Of a stretch of DNA of 15,794 nucleotides, positions 6,480 through 13,990 are shown in pieces; the first letter of the stretch is position 1, and every line of letters starts with the position of its first letter. Made by a program: the position numbers and the translations under genes. Source of the DNA: Hyphomicrobiales bacterium (GTDB lineage: Bacteria; Pseudomonadota; Alphaproteobacteria; Rhizobiales; Beijerinckiaceae); assembly GCA_027489835.1 (NCBI GenBank), contig JAIXZF010000294.1:1-15794 (forward strand), read 5' to 3'. The notes below the pieces were generated by a model. The model worked only from the letters and a program-made list of their open reading frames with translations, did not search any database and had not been told where the DNA came from.

Positions 6480-7385
6480 AACATTATTGACATTTTTTAT
6501 AGAAAGTGAATTTCTGCTAACATAGTGTACAGCAGAAACCAGATCCTCGAAAAAATCCTCCTGATCTGTGTATATACTTGGAGCCTCTACCGCATCTTCG
6601 ATGAATTTAATTTTTTTCTCGTCTTCCAATATACTAAGTATCTCTATGCGAGATGTATCTCGAAAGTTTTTTCTAATAAACTCTATTAGTCGCCGGGTTC
6701 TTGGATTGGAGTGAGGTGACGAGTACCTTATCGGGTTTGGTCGCGTTTCGACAAACCTTCGCAATCTAAGTATCTCTGCTTGTAGATCAGTCAACGAATC
6801 GGCAATCGCGGCTTCGGGCGAAATGCTGGACTCCGACAATGCTATTGTATTAAACTGTCCAAAATTCTTCAAAAATGTTGAGTAATTTGCGTTGGATTTC
6901 GACTCTTCATAAGTAGATCTTATCTTATTGGCAAGAATTTCTTTGAAATGACGTACTTTATTGAACCTCAAATCTCTTGGATAAGGAATATGCTCGATAC
7001 TTGACGTATCGAAGCTGTAGTCGGTCTTGTCATCTTTGATTATGACTGTAGCCTTGTCGAACGCAAGGCGCATGCCTAACTCGAACATAACATTGGGATT
7101 TTTTGCGCTTACGTCACAGACTACGATATCGCTTGAATAGATATTTTGTACAATACGCTTATGTATCACTCCTACCTCGTCTGCATCGCTTACGAGTTTC
7201 ACATTAAAACTGTGCTCGCTGATAGATTCTACTGATTCCCGTATTATAGAAAGGACTTCCGACCAGTGCTCGGCAGAGCATCCATCAATGGGAGATATTG
7301 GCATCACGACGCCGCAAACTGGTTCTTTCGCAGTTTGATCGGTTGCGGTTCCCGAGACTTTTGACGGTTGCGTTTTGCCGGTCAT
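6456..7385 (-). CDS. AT-rich accessory gene: predicted nucleoside 2-deoxyribosyltransferase/TIR-like effector protein
   Basis: A 309-residue protein. Residues ~22-160 look like the flavodoxin-type fold shared by nucleoside 2-deoxyribosyltransferases and TIR-like NAD-cleaving domains: an initial strand CGVVMPISPIDG, a partner-strand/helix region with IHKRIVQNIYSSDIVVCDVS, and the motif KNPNVMFELGMRLAFDKATV. In that motif the Glu of ELG corresponds in position to the catalytic Glu and the Asp of CDVS to the substrate-binding Asp. The block FDTSSIEHIPYPRDLRF follows. The C-terminal half has a short leucine/arginine heptad-like segment (LTDLQAEILRLRRFVE) and a helical tail not recognised. The DNA is far more AT-rich than its neighbours: 30% GC by hand count at 6901-6960 against 73% at 7561-7620 in aspS. 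It lies alone, divergent from aspS, bracketed by aspS 5' sequences. ATG 7385 has a weak GGGA seven bases upstream. The defence role is inferred; the fold assignment rests on motifs only. Confidence 0.75.
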   Translation of the reverse strand: MTGKTQPSKVSGTATDQTAKEPVCGVVMPISPIDGCSAEHWSEVLSIIRESVESISEHSFNVKLVSDADEVGVIHKRIVQNIYSSDIVVCDVSAKNPNVMFELGMRLAFDKATVIIKDDKTDYSFDTSSIEHIPYPRDLRFNKVRHFKEILANKIRSTYEESKSNANYSTFLKNFGQFNTIALSESSISPEAAIADSLTDLQAEILRLRRFVETRPNPIRYSSPHSNPRTRRLIEFIRKNFRDTSRIEILSILEDEKKIKFIEDAVEAPSIYTDQEDFFEDLVSAVHYVSRNSLSIKNVNNVSIIPKKM

Positions 7386-7434
7386 TTTACGATCCCGAAT
7401 TTTAGTTTTTGCGACAGCGATCGTTGCCGGTGGG

Positions 7435-7472
7435 CAAGGGCTTGACAAGCCCCTGTTTAAAACCCGACTGAC
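7435..7472 (+). promoter_or_regulatory. Putative aspS promoter region with overlapping palindrome
   Basis: A TTGACA box at 7442-7447 lies 62 bases before the aspS start and is embedded in a perfect 6-bp inverted repeat, GGGCTT (7438-7443) and AAGCCC (7447-7452), with a GAC loop. No convincing -10 box is seen at standard spacing, although a TTTAAA lies at 7456-7461. The block is partly duplicated at 6319-6355, where TTGACA is kept but the palindrome is not. Confidence 0.35.
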
Positions 7473-7509
7473 GCCACAAGACTCCAAGAAAGCTAGAAGG
7501 CAGCGATTG

Positions 7510-9276
7510 ATGCACCGCTACCGCACCCATACCTGCGGCGCGCTCCGCGAGGAGCATGTCGGCGAGGTCGTCCGCCTCTCCGGCTGGTGCCACCGCATCC
7601 GCGATCATGGCGGCGTGCTGTTCATCGACCTGCGCGACCATTACGGCATGATGCAATGCGTCGCCGATCCGGATTCGCCGGCCTTCAAGGCGGTGGAGCA
7701 GGTGCGCTCGGAGTGGTGCGTGCGCATTGACGGCAAGGTCCGCCGCAGGCCCGAGGGCACCACCAACGCCGACCTTCCCACCGGCATGGTCGAGATCTTC
7801 ATCACGGATCTCGAAGTGCTCGGACCATCCGCCGAGCTGCCGCTGCAGGTCTTCGGTGACCAGCAATACCCCGAGGACACGCGCCTGAAATACCGCTTCC
7901 TCGACCTGCGCCGGGAGAAGCTGCACCAGAACATCATGACCCGCGGCGCGGTGGTCGACGCCATGCGCCGGCGCATGAAGGGGCAGGGCTTCTTCGAGTT
8001 CCAGACGCCGATCCTGACGGCCTCCAGCCCGGAAGGCGCGCGCGACTTCCTCGTGCCGAGCCGCATCCATCCCGGCAAGTTCTACGCACTGCCGCAGGCG
8101 CCGCAGCAGTACAAGCAGCTGATCATGATGGCGGGCTTCGACCGCTACTTCCAGATCGCGCCGTGCTTCCGCGACGAGGACCCCCGCGCCGACCGGCTGC
8201 CCGGCGAGTTCTACCAGCTCGACCTGGAAATGAGCTTCGTCACGCAGGAGGACGTGTTCTCCGCGGTCGAGCCGGTCATCACCGGCATCTTCGAGGAGTT
8301 CGGCGGCGGCAAGCCCGTCACGAAGAACTGGCCGCGCATCCCCTACGCCGAATCGATGGCGAAGTACGGCACCGACAAGCCCGACCTGCGCAACCCGCTG
8401 GTGATGCAGGACGTGTCCGACATCATGCGCGGCTCGGGCTTCAAGGTCTTCGCGCGCATCCTGGAAGCGCCGAAGAACCGCGTCTGGGCCATCCCCGCGC
8501 CGGGCGGCGGCTCCCGCGCCTTCTGCGACCGCATGAACAGCTGGGCGCAGGGCGAGGGCCAGCCGGGGCTGGGGTATATCTTCTGGAAGGAAGGCGCGGG
8601 CTCCGGCCCGGTCGCCAACAACATTGGGCCTGAGAAGACCGAAGCCGTGCGAGCCCAGCTCGGCCTCAGCGACGGCGACGCCGTGTTCTTCGTCGCGGGC
8701 GATCCCGAGAAGTTCGTCAAGTTCGCCGGCATGGCGCGCACAAAGGTGGGCGAGGATCTGAACCTCATCGACAAGGAGCGCTTCGAGCTGGCCTGGATCG
8801 TCGACTTCCCGATGTTCGAGTGGAACGAGGACGAGAAGAAGGTCGATTTCAGCCACAACCCCTTCTCGATGCCGCAGGGCGGGCTCGAGGCGCTGAACAC
8901 GCAGGACCCGGTCACGATCAAGGCCTTCCAGTACGACATCGCCTGCAACGGCTTCGAGATCGCGTCGGGCGGCATCCGCAACCATCGCCCCGAGGCAATG
9001 GTCAAGGCGTTCGAGATCGCCGGCTATGGCGAGAAGGACGTGGTCGAGCGCTTCGGCGGCATGTACCGCGCCTTCCAATACGGCGCGCCGCCCCATGGCG
9101 GCATGGCGGCGGGCGTGGACCGCATCGTCATGCTGCTCTGCGGCACCGCGAATTTGCGCGAGATCTCGCTCTTCCCGATGAACCAGCAGGCGCTCGACGT
9201 GCTGATGGGCGCGCCTTCGGACGTCACGCCCAAGCAGCTGCGCGAGCTTCACATCCGGCTCAACCTGCCGGAATAA
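7510..9276 (+). CDS. aspS: Aspartate--tRNA ligase, probably non-discriminating (Asp/Asn)
   Basis: A 588-residue class II aminoacyl-tRNA synthetase charging tRNA-Asp (and in many alphaproteobacteria also tRNA-Asn, later amidated by GatCAB) in the cytoplasm. The N-terminal OB-fold anticodon domain covers about residues 1-110 (HTCGALREEHVGEVVRLSGW). The catalytic core follows with TPILTASSPEGARDFLVPSR, the flipping-loop-type QAPQQYKQLIMMAG, motif 2 CFRDEDPRADRLPGEFYQLD, the bacterial GAD insertion (around the RAFCDRMNSWAQGEGQPGLG region) and motif 3 GMAAGVDRIVMLL with REISLFPMNQ near the C-terminus. The ATG at 7510 is preceded by AGAAGG at 7495-7500; the frame is open upstream to 7375 but without family-like sequence. 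Length is normal for the family and no lesion is visible. Its first ~29 codons have a decayed duplicate at 6366-6419. Confidence 0.97.
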   Translation: MHRYRTHTCGALREEHVGEVVRLSGWCHRIRDHGGVLFIDLRDHYGMMQCVADPDSPAFKAVEQVRSEWCVRIDGKVRRRPEGTTNADLPTGMVEIFITDLEVLGPSAELPLQVFGDQQYPEDTRLKYRFLDLRREKLHQNIMTRGAVVDAMRRRMKGQGFFEFQTPILTASSPEGARDFLVPSRIHPGKFYALPQAPQQYKQLIMMAGFDRYFQIAPCFRDEDPRADRLPGEFYQLDLEMSFVTQEDVFSAVEPVITGIFEEFGGGKPVTKNWPRIPYAESMAKYGTDKPDLRNPLVMQDVSDIMRGSGFKVFARILEAPKNRVWAIPAPGGGSRAFCDRMNSWAQGEGQPGLGYIFWKEGAGSGPVANNIGPEKTEAVRAQLGLSDGDAVFFVAGDPEKFVKFAGMARTKVGEDLNLIDKERFELAWIVDFPMFEWNEDEKKVDFSHNPFSMPQGGLEALNTQDPVTIKAFQYDIACNGFEIASGGIRNHRPEAMVKAFEIAGYGEKDVVERFGGMYRAFQYGAPPHGGMAAGVDRIVMLLCGTANLREISLFPMNQQALDVLMGAPSDVTPKQLRELHIRLNLPE

Positions 9277-9295
9277 GCCCGTGCCCCTTGGTGTC

Positions 9296-9324
9296 ATCCC
9301 CGGCGGCCCGCAGGGCCGGGAAGG
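9296..9324 (+). repeat. GC-rich inverted repeat after aspS (possible REP element or terminator)
   Basis: CCCGGC at 9299-9304 pairs with GCCGGG at 9315-9320 around a 10-base loop, inside a CATCCCCGG...GGGAAGGGGATCC string that resembles dispersed palindromic repeats of alphaproteobacteria. It lies 20 bases after the aspS stop and could end its transcript, but lacks a T-run. The AAGGGG that could serve as ribosome site for the next gene is part of this repeat. Confidence 0.45.
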
Positions 9325-9331
9325 GGATCCA

Positions 9332-9664
9332 ATGCAACGCGCTGGCACGCCGCCAACGTTGGCCCGAATGCGCCGCCGGCTGGGTATCGTCGCCCTGCCA
9401 CTGGCGCTCGCGGCCTGCGAGCATCGGGACATGCCTCCTCCCGGCACGCCCGAGCACTCTGCGGCCATCATCTCGCGCGGCTATGATTGCGGCCTGCGCG
9501 TGGAGCGCGGGCGCGTCGTGGCGGCCTATGCCGGCGATGAACGCCGCCGCCTCGTCAGCGCCGGGCAGGACTACGCCGTGCGCTCCTACAACGCGCCGCG
9601 GCTGTGCGGCGAGGCCGAGCGGGCCGAGATCGCGCGTGCCTTGCGGGCCATCGCGCGCCGCTGA
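9332..9664 (+). CDS. Small putative lipoprotein of unknown function
   Basis: Encodes up to 110 residues. A short charged stretch (MRRR), a hydrophobic segment and a lipobox LALAAC predict a lipoprotein signal with lipidated Cys at residue 29, followed by EHRDMPPPG. The mature part of about 80 residues contains two further Cys (YDCGLRVERGRVV and PRLCGEAERAE), which could form a disulfide in the periplasm. The start at 9332 has AAGGGG five bases upstream. The internal ATG at 9368 gives a tighter 16-residue signal peptide ending at the same Cys and may be the true start, because the AAGGGG belongs to a repeat-like palindrome. It converges on the large exported protein gene (stop at 9672) with a 7-base gap. 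No known family was recognised. Confidence 0.65.
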   Translation: MQRAGTPPTLARMRRRLGIVALPLALAACEHRDMPPPGTPEHSAAIISRGYDCGLRVERGRVVAAYAGDERRRLVSAGQDYAVRSYNAPRLCGEAERAEIARALRAIARR

Positions 9665-9671
9665 ACAGCGA

Positions 9672-11468
9672 TCACTCCGCCCTGGCGGTGATGTCCACGC
9701 GGTCGAAGATCGCCTGAGGCGCGCCCATCACGGCCACGGCGTCGGCGAGGCCGAGACCGGCCGGCGATTTCGAGCGGATGTCTATGTCGAGCTTGCCCGG
9801 CTTGGCGAGGAAGCGCGAGATCGCTCCGGTCAGCGCCTTGGCGCCGTCCGAGTCGCCGAGGATGGCGGGCAGGCCGATGGCCGCCAGCGTGCCCCATTCG
9901 CGCCGGAGCGCGTCGGGCGTCTTGCGGGCCTTGCGCGCCTCATTGGCCAGGAGCTTCTCGAACAGGCCGAGGTTCTCGAGGTTCAGCCTGACGCGCTGCG
10001 CCGTCGCCGACAGCCACGCCACCTGCGCGAGGGCCATATCGGTGGAGAAGGCCTCCTTGCCGACATTGCCGATCTGGCCGGAAATGGCGGCCGAGAGCAT
10101 GTCTTTGCCGGAGAGGTTCAGCGCGCGGACCTCGAGGGTCTCGCGCTGTTGCTGCCAGGCGATGTCGGCCAGCCAGGACAGGTTCACGTCCTTGTAGCCC
10201 ATGGCGAGGAGGTCGCGGACCCCCTGTTCCCTGGAATTGGCGGGCAGCGGCGCGGCCAGGCCTTCCGCGCCGAAGCGGATGGCGGTCGGCACGCCGTCGA
10301 CCTGTCCGCCGAAGCCGAGTTCGAGGCTTTTCGCGGAGGCCTTGATCGGCTCGTTCGCGCCTCGCGTCGAGGTGTCGGGCGCCTGGAAGCTGAAGCCGCT
10401 GATGCGGATGGTGCCGAGCTTGGGGATGAGCCGGGGATATTCGGTCATGAAGGCCGTGACGTCGCCCCGCTCGAGGATGTCGACGAGGGCGCGCGCGGCG
10501 TCCCTGAAGCTGAAGTCGCGCACCTCGACCTCGTCGAGGCTCATCTGGGCCGGGCCGGCCGCGACGCGAAAGCCGGAGAGGGCGAACCCGCTCTGCTGCG
10601 GCTGGTCGCTGTAGCGCATCCGCGCGATCGCCATGCTGGCATCGTTGCCGTCCGCCTTGAAGCGGCCCTCGAAGCGCTCGGCGTCGACCACGCCGTACTC
10701 GAAATTGTCGAGCACCGCGAAGACGCGCGCGATCACGGCCATGTCGGCCTTGCTAGGCGGCTCGCCCTTTTTTGGGTTGGCGGCGTTGCGTTCGGCCACA
10801 GCCATCATCCCGCGCAGGCTGTCGATCAGCGGTTCCTTGCCGGGCCGGGCCCTCGCGCCGCGCGACTCGACGCGCCCGACGCTGATCTGCCCCTGGCCGC
10901 GCGGCAGCTCCGCCACGTAGTCGCGATAGGCGAGGGAGCCGATCACCGGGCGCATCGCGACCTGCGAGGGGTCCGGCACAGAGGTGGTCAGCGCCCTGAC
11001 GCCCTGCGGGATGTCGAGCGCCGAGCCGGTCATCTCGCCGATCCTGAAGCGCATCGCCTCGTTCTTGTCGTCGACAAAGCTACCGGTCGTGGCGGCGACG
11101 CGAAGCTGGGCGATGACGCCCGCCCTGACATCGCTGAGCGTCACGTCGCGGTAGGCGATGCTCTGCCTCGCCTGGCCGAAGGTCTGCTCGAGCACCATCT
11201 CGGGAATGACGATGGAGCCCGCGTTGAGCTTTTCGACCCTCTGCAGAAGGCCATCGCCACCGACGGCCGGATCGAGGATGGCGCGCAGCTCCGTCTCGCT
11301 CAGCTGGGTGTCCTTCACCTCTATGCGGGGCAGGTTCAGCCGCATCACGCCGAGATCGTAGCTGAGTCCGGTGAGGGCGACGTCCGCGGCGTTCGCCGCC
11401 GGGGCGGCAGCGAAAAGCGCGAGGATAAGCGCCGCGCGCGTGGCGGGACGGAAACGGCTCTGGAACAT
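9672..11468 (-). CDS. Large exported protein of unknown function
   Basis: A 598-residue protein with a clear Sec signal peptide (MFQSRFRPATRAALILALFA, cleavage probably after ANA at about residue 27), so periplasmic or surface-exposed. No later transmembrane segment was seen. The mature sequence is rich in short strand-like segments ending in repeated patterns such as LTGLSYDLGVMRLNLPRIEV, RDVTLSDVRAGVIAQL, VRDFSFRDAARALVDILE, GTIRISGFSFQAPDTS, YKDVNLSWLADIAW and LDIDIRSKSPAGLGLADAV. This resembles large repetitive beta proteins of the envelope (AsmA-type style), but I cannot place it in a family. The ATG at 11468 has AAGGG seven to eight bases upstream. It is divergent from the glycosyltransferase gene (132-base gap), which may or may not reflect shared function. 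Confidence 0.85.
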   Translation of the reverse strand: MFQSRFRPATRAALILALFAAAPAANAADVALTGLSYDLGVMRLNLPRIEVKDTQLSETELRAILDPAVGGDGLLQRVEKLNAGSIVIPEMVLEQTFGQARQSIAYRDVTLSDVRAGVIAQLRVAATTGSFVDDKNEAMRFRIGEMTGSALDIPQGVRALTTSVPDPSQVAMRPVIGSLAYRDYVAELPRGQGQISVGRVESRGARARPGKEPLIDSLRGMMAVAERNAANPKKGEPPSKADMAVIARVFAVLDNFEYGVVDAERFEGRFKADGNDASMAIARMRYSDQPQQSGFALSGFRVAAGPAQMSLDEVEVRDFSFRDAARALVDILERGDVTAFMTEYPRLIPKLGTIRISGFSFQAPDTSTRGANEPIKASAKSLELGFGGQVDGVPTAIRFGAEGLAAPLPANSREQGVRDLLAMGYKDVNLSWLADIAWQQQRETLEVRALNLSGKDMLSAAISGQIGNVGKEAFSTDMALAQVAWLSATAQRVRLNLENLGLFEKLLANEARKARKTPDALRREWGTLAAIGLPAILGDSDGAKALTGAISRFLAKPGKLDIDIRSKSPAGLGLADAVAVMGAPQAIFDRVDITARAE

Positions 11469-11599
11469 GGCTGGACCCTTCGGCTCGCGCTACATTGGGC
11501 GCTCGGGAAACGGGATGCTTCGTTCGGACTATCAGGGAAGGTGCAAGCAGCAGGTTAATGCGATTGCGTTGCGCCGTCAGCCCGTTTAATCGCCGCAAA

Positions 11600-12475
11600 A
11601 TGACCCGCTCCAGCGATGTGACCGCCATCGTCGTCGCCTACAACAGCGCCGGCGTGATTGAGGGCTGCATCGCGGCGCTGGCCGCCGCAGGCGCGCATGT
11701 GCTGGTCGTCGACAACGCCAGTTCCGACGCCACCGCCGACATCGCGCGCGCTGCCGGTGCCGAACTCGTATCGTCGGGCCGCAACGAAGGCTATGGTCGC
11801 GGCAACAATGTCGGCATGGCTCATGTGCGGACCCGCTATGCGTTGGTCTGCAATCCGGATGCGCGGCCGGATCCAAGCGCCGTATCCGCGCTGGTTGCCG
11901 CTGCCGCGCGCTACCCGGAGGCCGGGCTGGTCGCGCCTCTCATCGTCGAGCCGGACGGGCGGCGCTTCGTCCAGCCGCGCTCTTTGCTGTCGCCCGCCCA
12001 TCTCAACCAGGCCCGCAGCGTGCTGGTGCCCGAAGGCCCGGCGTCCATACCCTTCGTGTCGGGCGCCTGCTTCCTGATCGAGAAGGCGCTGTTCGACGGC
12101 ATCGGCGGCTTCGATCCCGATATCTTCCTCTACTACGAGGATGACGATCTCTGCCGGCGGCTGATGGACATTCGCCGCGCGCCGCTGATCGAGCCCGCCG
12201 CGATCGTCCGGCATGTGCGCGGCTCCTCGTCGAAGCCGACGCCGGAGGGACGTTTTCGCGCGCGTTGGCACGTGGCGTGGTCGGAGGGCCATGTCCGCCG
12301 GAAGCACGGCCTGCCCCCGCCGGGGCTCGGCAAGCTAGGCTGGAACGCGCTGCGCTGGGGGCTCAACGCCGCGCTGTTCCGATCGAACGACCGCATCCGG
12401 TATGGCGGCGCGGCGGCCGGCGCGCTGGCCTGGCGACGCGGCGAGACGGCGCTGGCGCGGGAGGGGCTGGAATGA
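11600..12475 (+). CDS. Family 2 glycosyltransferase
   Basis: A 291-residue GT-A fold glycosyltransferase of the rhamnosyltransferase-like GT2 group, using a nucleotide-sugar at the cytoplasmic face of the membrane. Evidence: N-terminal VTAIVVAYNSAGVIEGCIAA, VVDNASSDAT at about residues 36-45, NEGYGRGNNVGM, the metal-binding-type CNPDARPDPS at 84-93, FVSGACFLIEKALFDGIGGF and DPDIFLYYEDDDLCRRL at about 172-188 with the catalytic acidic residues. No transmembrane segment is evident, and the C-terminal HVRRKHG region is basic. The chosen ATG at 11600 gives a normal family N-terminus but has no good ribosome site; the frame extends to 11495 with ATG 11558 as an alternative. It overlaps the next gene by four bases (ATGA at 12472-12475), indicating translational coupling. 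Sugar and acceptor are unknown. Confidence 0.92.
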   Translation: MTRSSDVTAIVVAYNSAGVIEGCIAALAAAGAHVLVVDNASSDATADIARAAGAELVSSGRNEGYGRGNNVGMAHVRTRYALVCNPDARPDPSAVSALVAAAARYPEAGLVAPLIVEPDGRRFVQPRSLLSPAHLNQARSVLVPEGPASIPFVSGACFLIEKALFDGIGGFDPDIFLYYEDDDLCRRLMDIRRAPLIEPAAIVRHVRGSSSKPTPEGRFRARWHVAWSEGHVRRKHGLPPPGLGKLGWNALRWGLNAALFRSNDRIRYGGAAAGALAWRRGETALAREGLE

Positions 12476-13110
12476 AGGCTCTGTTCGAGCGGCTCGAAGC
12501 GCTCCGGCGCCGGCTCCGCTCCCGGGGAAATCCCGATGCGTCGACCAGGATCTTCCATGCCGCAGACGCGGCGCGCCATGGCGACAGCTTCGGCGCCCAT
12601 TCCTATGGCCGGTTCGTCATCCGGCGCTGGGGCAAGGGCGCGCGCCTCCATGTCGGCAAGTTCTGCTCGATCGCCGATGGCGTCACGGTCTTCCTCGGCG
12701 GCAATCACCGCACCGACTGGGTCACGACCTATCCGTTCTCGGATTTCGCGGATCGCTGGCCGGGAGCTGCCGGTCATCCGACGACGCTGTGGACACGCGG
12801 CGACGTCGTCATCGGCAACGATGTCTGGATCGGCTCGGGCGCAACCATCCTGTCCGGCGTCACCATCGGTCATGGCGCTGTCATCGGCGCGCGGGCGGTC
12901 GTCGGGCGCGACGTGCCGGCCTACGGCATCGTCGCCGGCAACCCGGCCACGCTCGCGAAGCTCCGCTTCCCAGAGGCGCAGATCGAGCGCCTCCTGGCGG
13001 CGGCGTGGTGGGATCTGCCGGACGAGGCGGTCAACCGGCTCGCGCCGCTGCTGCAGTCCGGCGATGTCGAGGCGCTATTGTCAGCAATCGAGGGCCTGCG
13101 GCGGGCCTAG
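12472..13110 (+). CDS. Hexapeptide-repeat acyltransferase, CatB/xenobiotic acyltransferase type
   Basis: A 212-residue left-handed beta-helix acyltransferase, probably transferring acetyl from acetyl-CoA to a sugar hydroxyl or amine. The hexapeptide turns are seen at VGKFCSIADGVTVFLGG and at DVVIGNDVWIGSGATILSGVTIGHGAVIGARAVVGRDVP. The GGNHRTDWVTTYPF segment with His79 as catalytic base is diagnostic of the CatB-like subgroup, as is IVAGNPA near the end of the helix. Such genes are annotated both as chloramphenicol-type acetyltransferases and as capsule or O-antigen O-acetyltransferases. The coupling to an upstream GT2 gene favours glycan modification over drug resistance. The start ATG overlaps the GT2 stop (ATGA). 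Its stop overlaps the convergent methyltransferase stop in the palindrome CTAG at 13107-13110. Confidence 0.9.
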   Translation: MKALFERLEALRRRLRSRGNPDASTRIFHAADAARHGDSFGAHSYGRFVIRRWGKGARLHVGKFCSIADGVTVFLGGNHRTDWVTTYPFSDFADRWPGAAGHPTTLWTRGDVVIGNDVWIGSGATILSGVTIGHGAVIGARAVVGRDVPAYGIVAGNPATLAKLRFPEAQIERLLAAAWWDLPDEAVNRLAPLLQSGDVEALLSAIEGLRRA

Positions 13111-13916
13111 TCGCGGACGATGTCCTTCGCCGGCCGCGAGATGGTGCGGCGGATGTCGCGCAGGTTCTTGCCAACCTGCGTCGCCTTGTGGGCAAGGCCC
13201 GACTTGGCCGCGAACAGCGCCTCCTCCTCGCGCGCGAGCGCCGGCATCGGCGTGCAGGCCGAAAGCACGGTCGGCGTCAGGTCGGCAGGCGCGGAGAGCG
13301 CCGCGTCCAGGGGCAGGCCCAGATGCGCGGCCTTCACCATCGCCGTCTTGGCGGCGGCCTGCGCCTCGCGGCGTTCGTCGCGCAGCGGCCTCTGCAACAC
13401 GATGGCAGCATCGCGCCACTGGTCGCCCTTGCCGTAGACGGGGCTCCACTGCACGCGGGCGTCGAGCACATCGAGATCGGCCCATTTGGCCAGAGCCGGC
13501 ATGCCGTCATCGTAAAAGCGCCAGCAATCGACCGGATAGCGGTGGAGCGGCCCCGATCCCGGCGCGACGATGAAGGCGACGCCGCCGGGCTTCAGCACGC
13601 GGCCGATCTCCAGGATCGTGATCCAGAAGAACTCGGTGTGCTCGAAGACCTGGCTGCAGGTGACGAGATCGACCGACGCCGAGGCAACCTCGCGCCAGTC
13701 ATAGGGCTCTGCGACCACGAGATCGACGTTCGGTCCCGGCTCGATGTCGAGCCCGACATAGGTCCAGGCCGGATTGAGGAAGGCCTGGCGGTTCGACATG
13801 TGCCCGTCGGCGACGACCGCCGAGCCGACGTCGAGCACCGTCAGCGGCGCCGTCTCGAACGGCGCGAGAAAGGCCTTGCGGAAAACGCCGGCTTTGCGGA
13901 AAGCAGACTGATGCAT
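13107..13916 (-). CDS. SAM-dependent methyltransferase of glycan-cluster type
   Basis: A class I methyltransferase of 269 residues from the ATG at 13916 (MHQSAFRKAGVF). Motif I is VLDVGSAVVADGH, a weak variant of the usual GxGxG loop, with the acidic ribose-binding residue in GLDIEPGPNVD. SQVFEHTEFFWITILEIGRV and LKPGGVAFIVAPG follow as motifs II/III. The stretch HRYPVDCWRFYDDGM is characteristic of methyltransferases in surface polysaccharide clusters. The C-terminal ~100 residues (RRTISRPAKDIVRD at the end) are a poorly conserved basic tail. A TTG at 13991 with AGGA eight bases upstream could extend the protein by 25 residues (MTRFRRSIKPAF...), but it would overlap the divergent gene's start codon. 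I favour 13916 since the MHQSA start is family-like. It is convergent with the acyltransferase. Confidence 0.82.
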   Translation of the reverse strand: MHQSAFRKAGVFRKAFLAPFETAPLTVLDVGSAVVADGHMSNRQAFLNPAWTYVGLDIEPGPNVDLVVAEPYDWREVASASVDLVTCSQVFEHTEFFWITILEIGRVLKPGGVAFIVAPGSGPLHRYPVDCWRFYDDGMPALAKWADLDVLDARVQWSPVYGKGDQWRDAAIVLQRPLRDERREAQAAAKTAMVKAAHLGLPLDAALSAPADLTPTVLSACTPMPALAREEEALFAAKSGLAHKATQVGKNLRDIRRTISRPAKDIVRD

Positions 13917-13990
13917 GGTGCGTGGCCGACCGATCAGGGCTGAAACATACGTTTGAAACGCCGGTTTGATCGAACGGCGAAAGCGCGTCA

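Noticed and set aside
6319..7509. tRNA gene or phage-type attachment site as integration target beside aspS
   Set aside because: No cloverleaf could be found on either strand and no integrase or transposase is present; the only duplicated target-like sequence is the aspS head itself.
7402..9471. 689-codon minus-strand open frame opposite aspS
   Set aside because: Antisense of a well-conserved synthetase gene; composition-driven and full of His/Arg/Val/Leu runs typical of shadow frames.
8820..11558. 912-codon plus-strand open frame through the end of aspS, the lipoprotein and the exported-protein gene
   Set aside because: It crosses three better-supported genes in other frames; it is a result of high GC content lowering stop frequency.
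12402..13943. 513-codon plus-strand frame through acyltransferase and methyltransferase
   Set aside because: Shadow of two genes with clear motifs in other frames.
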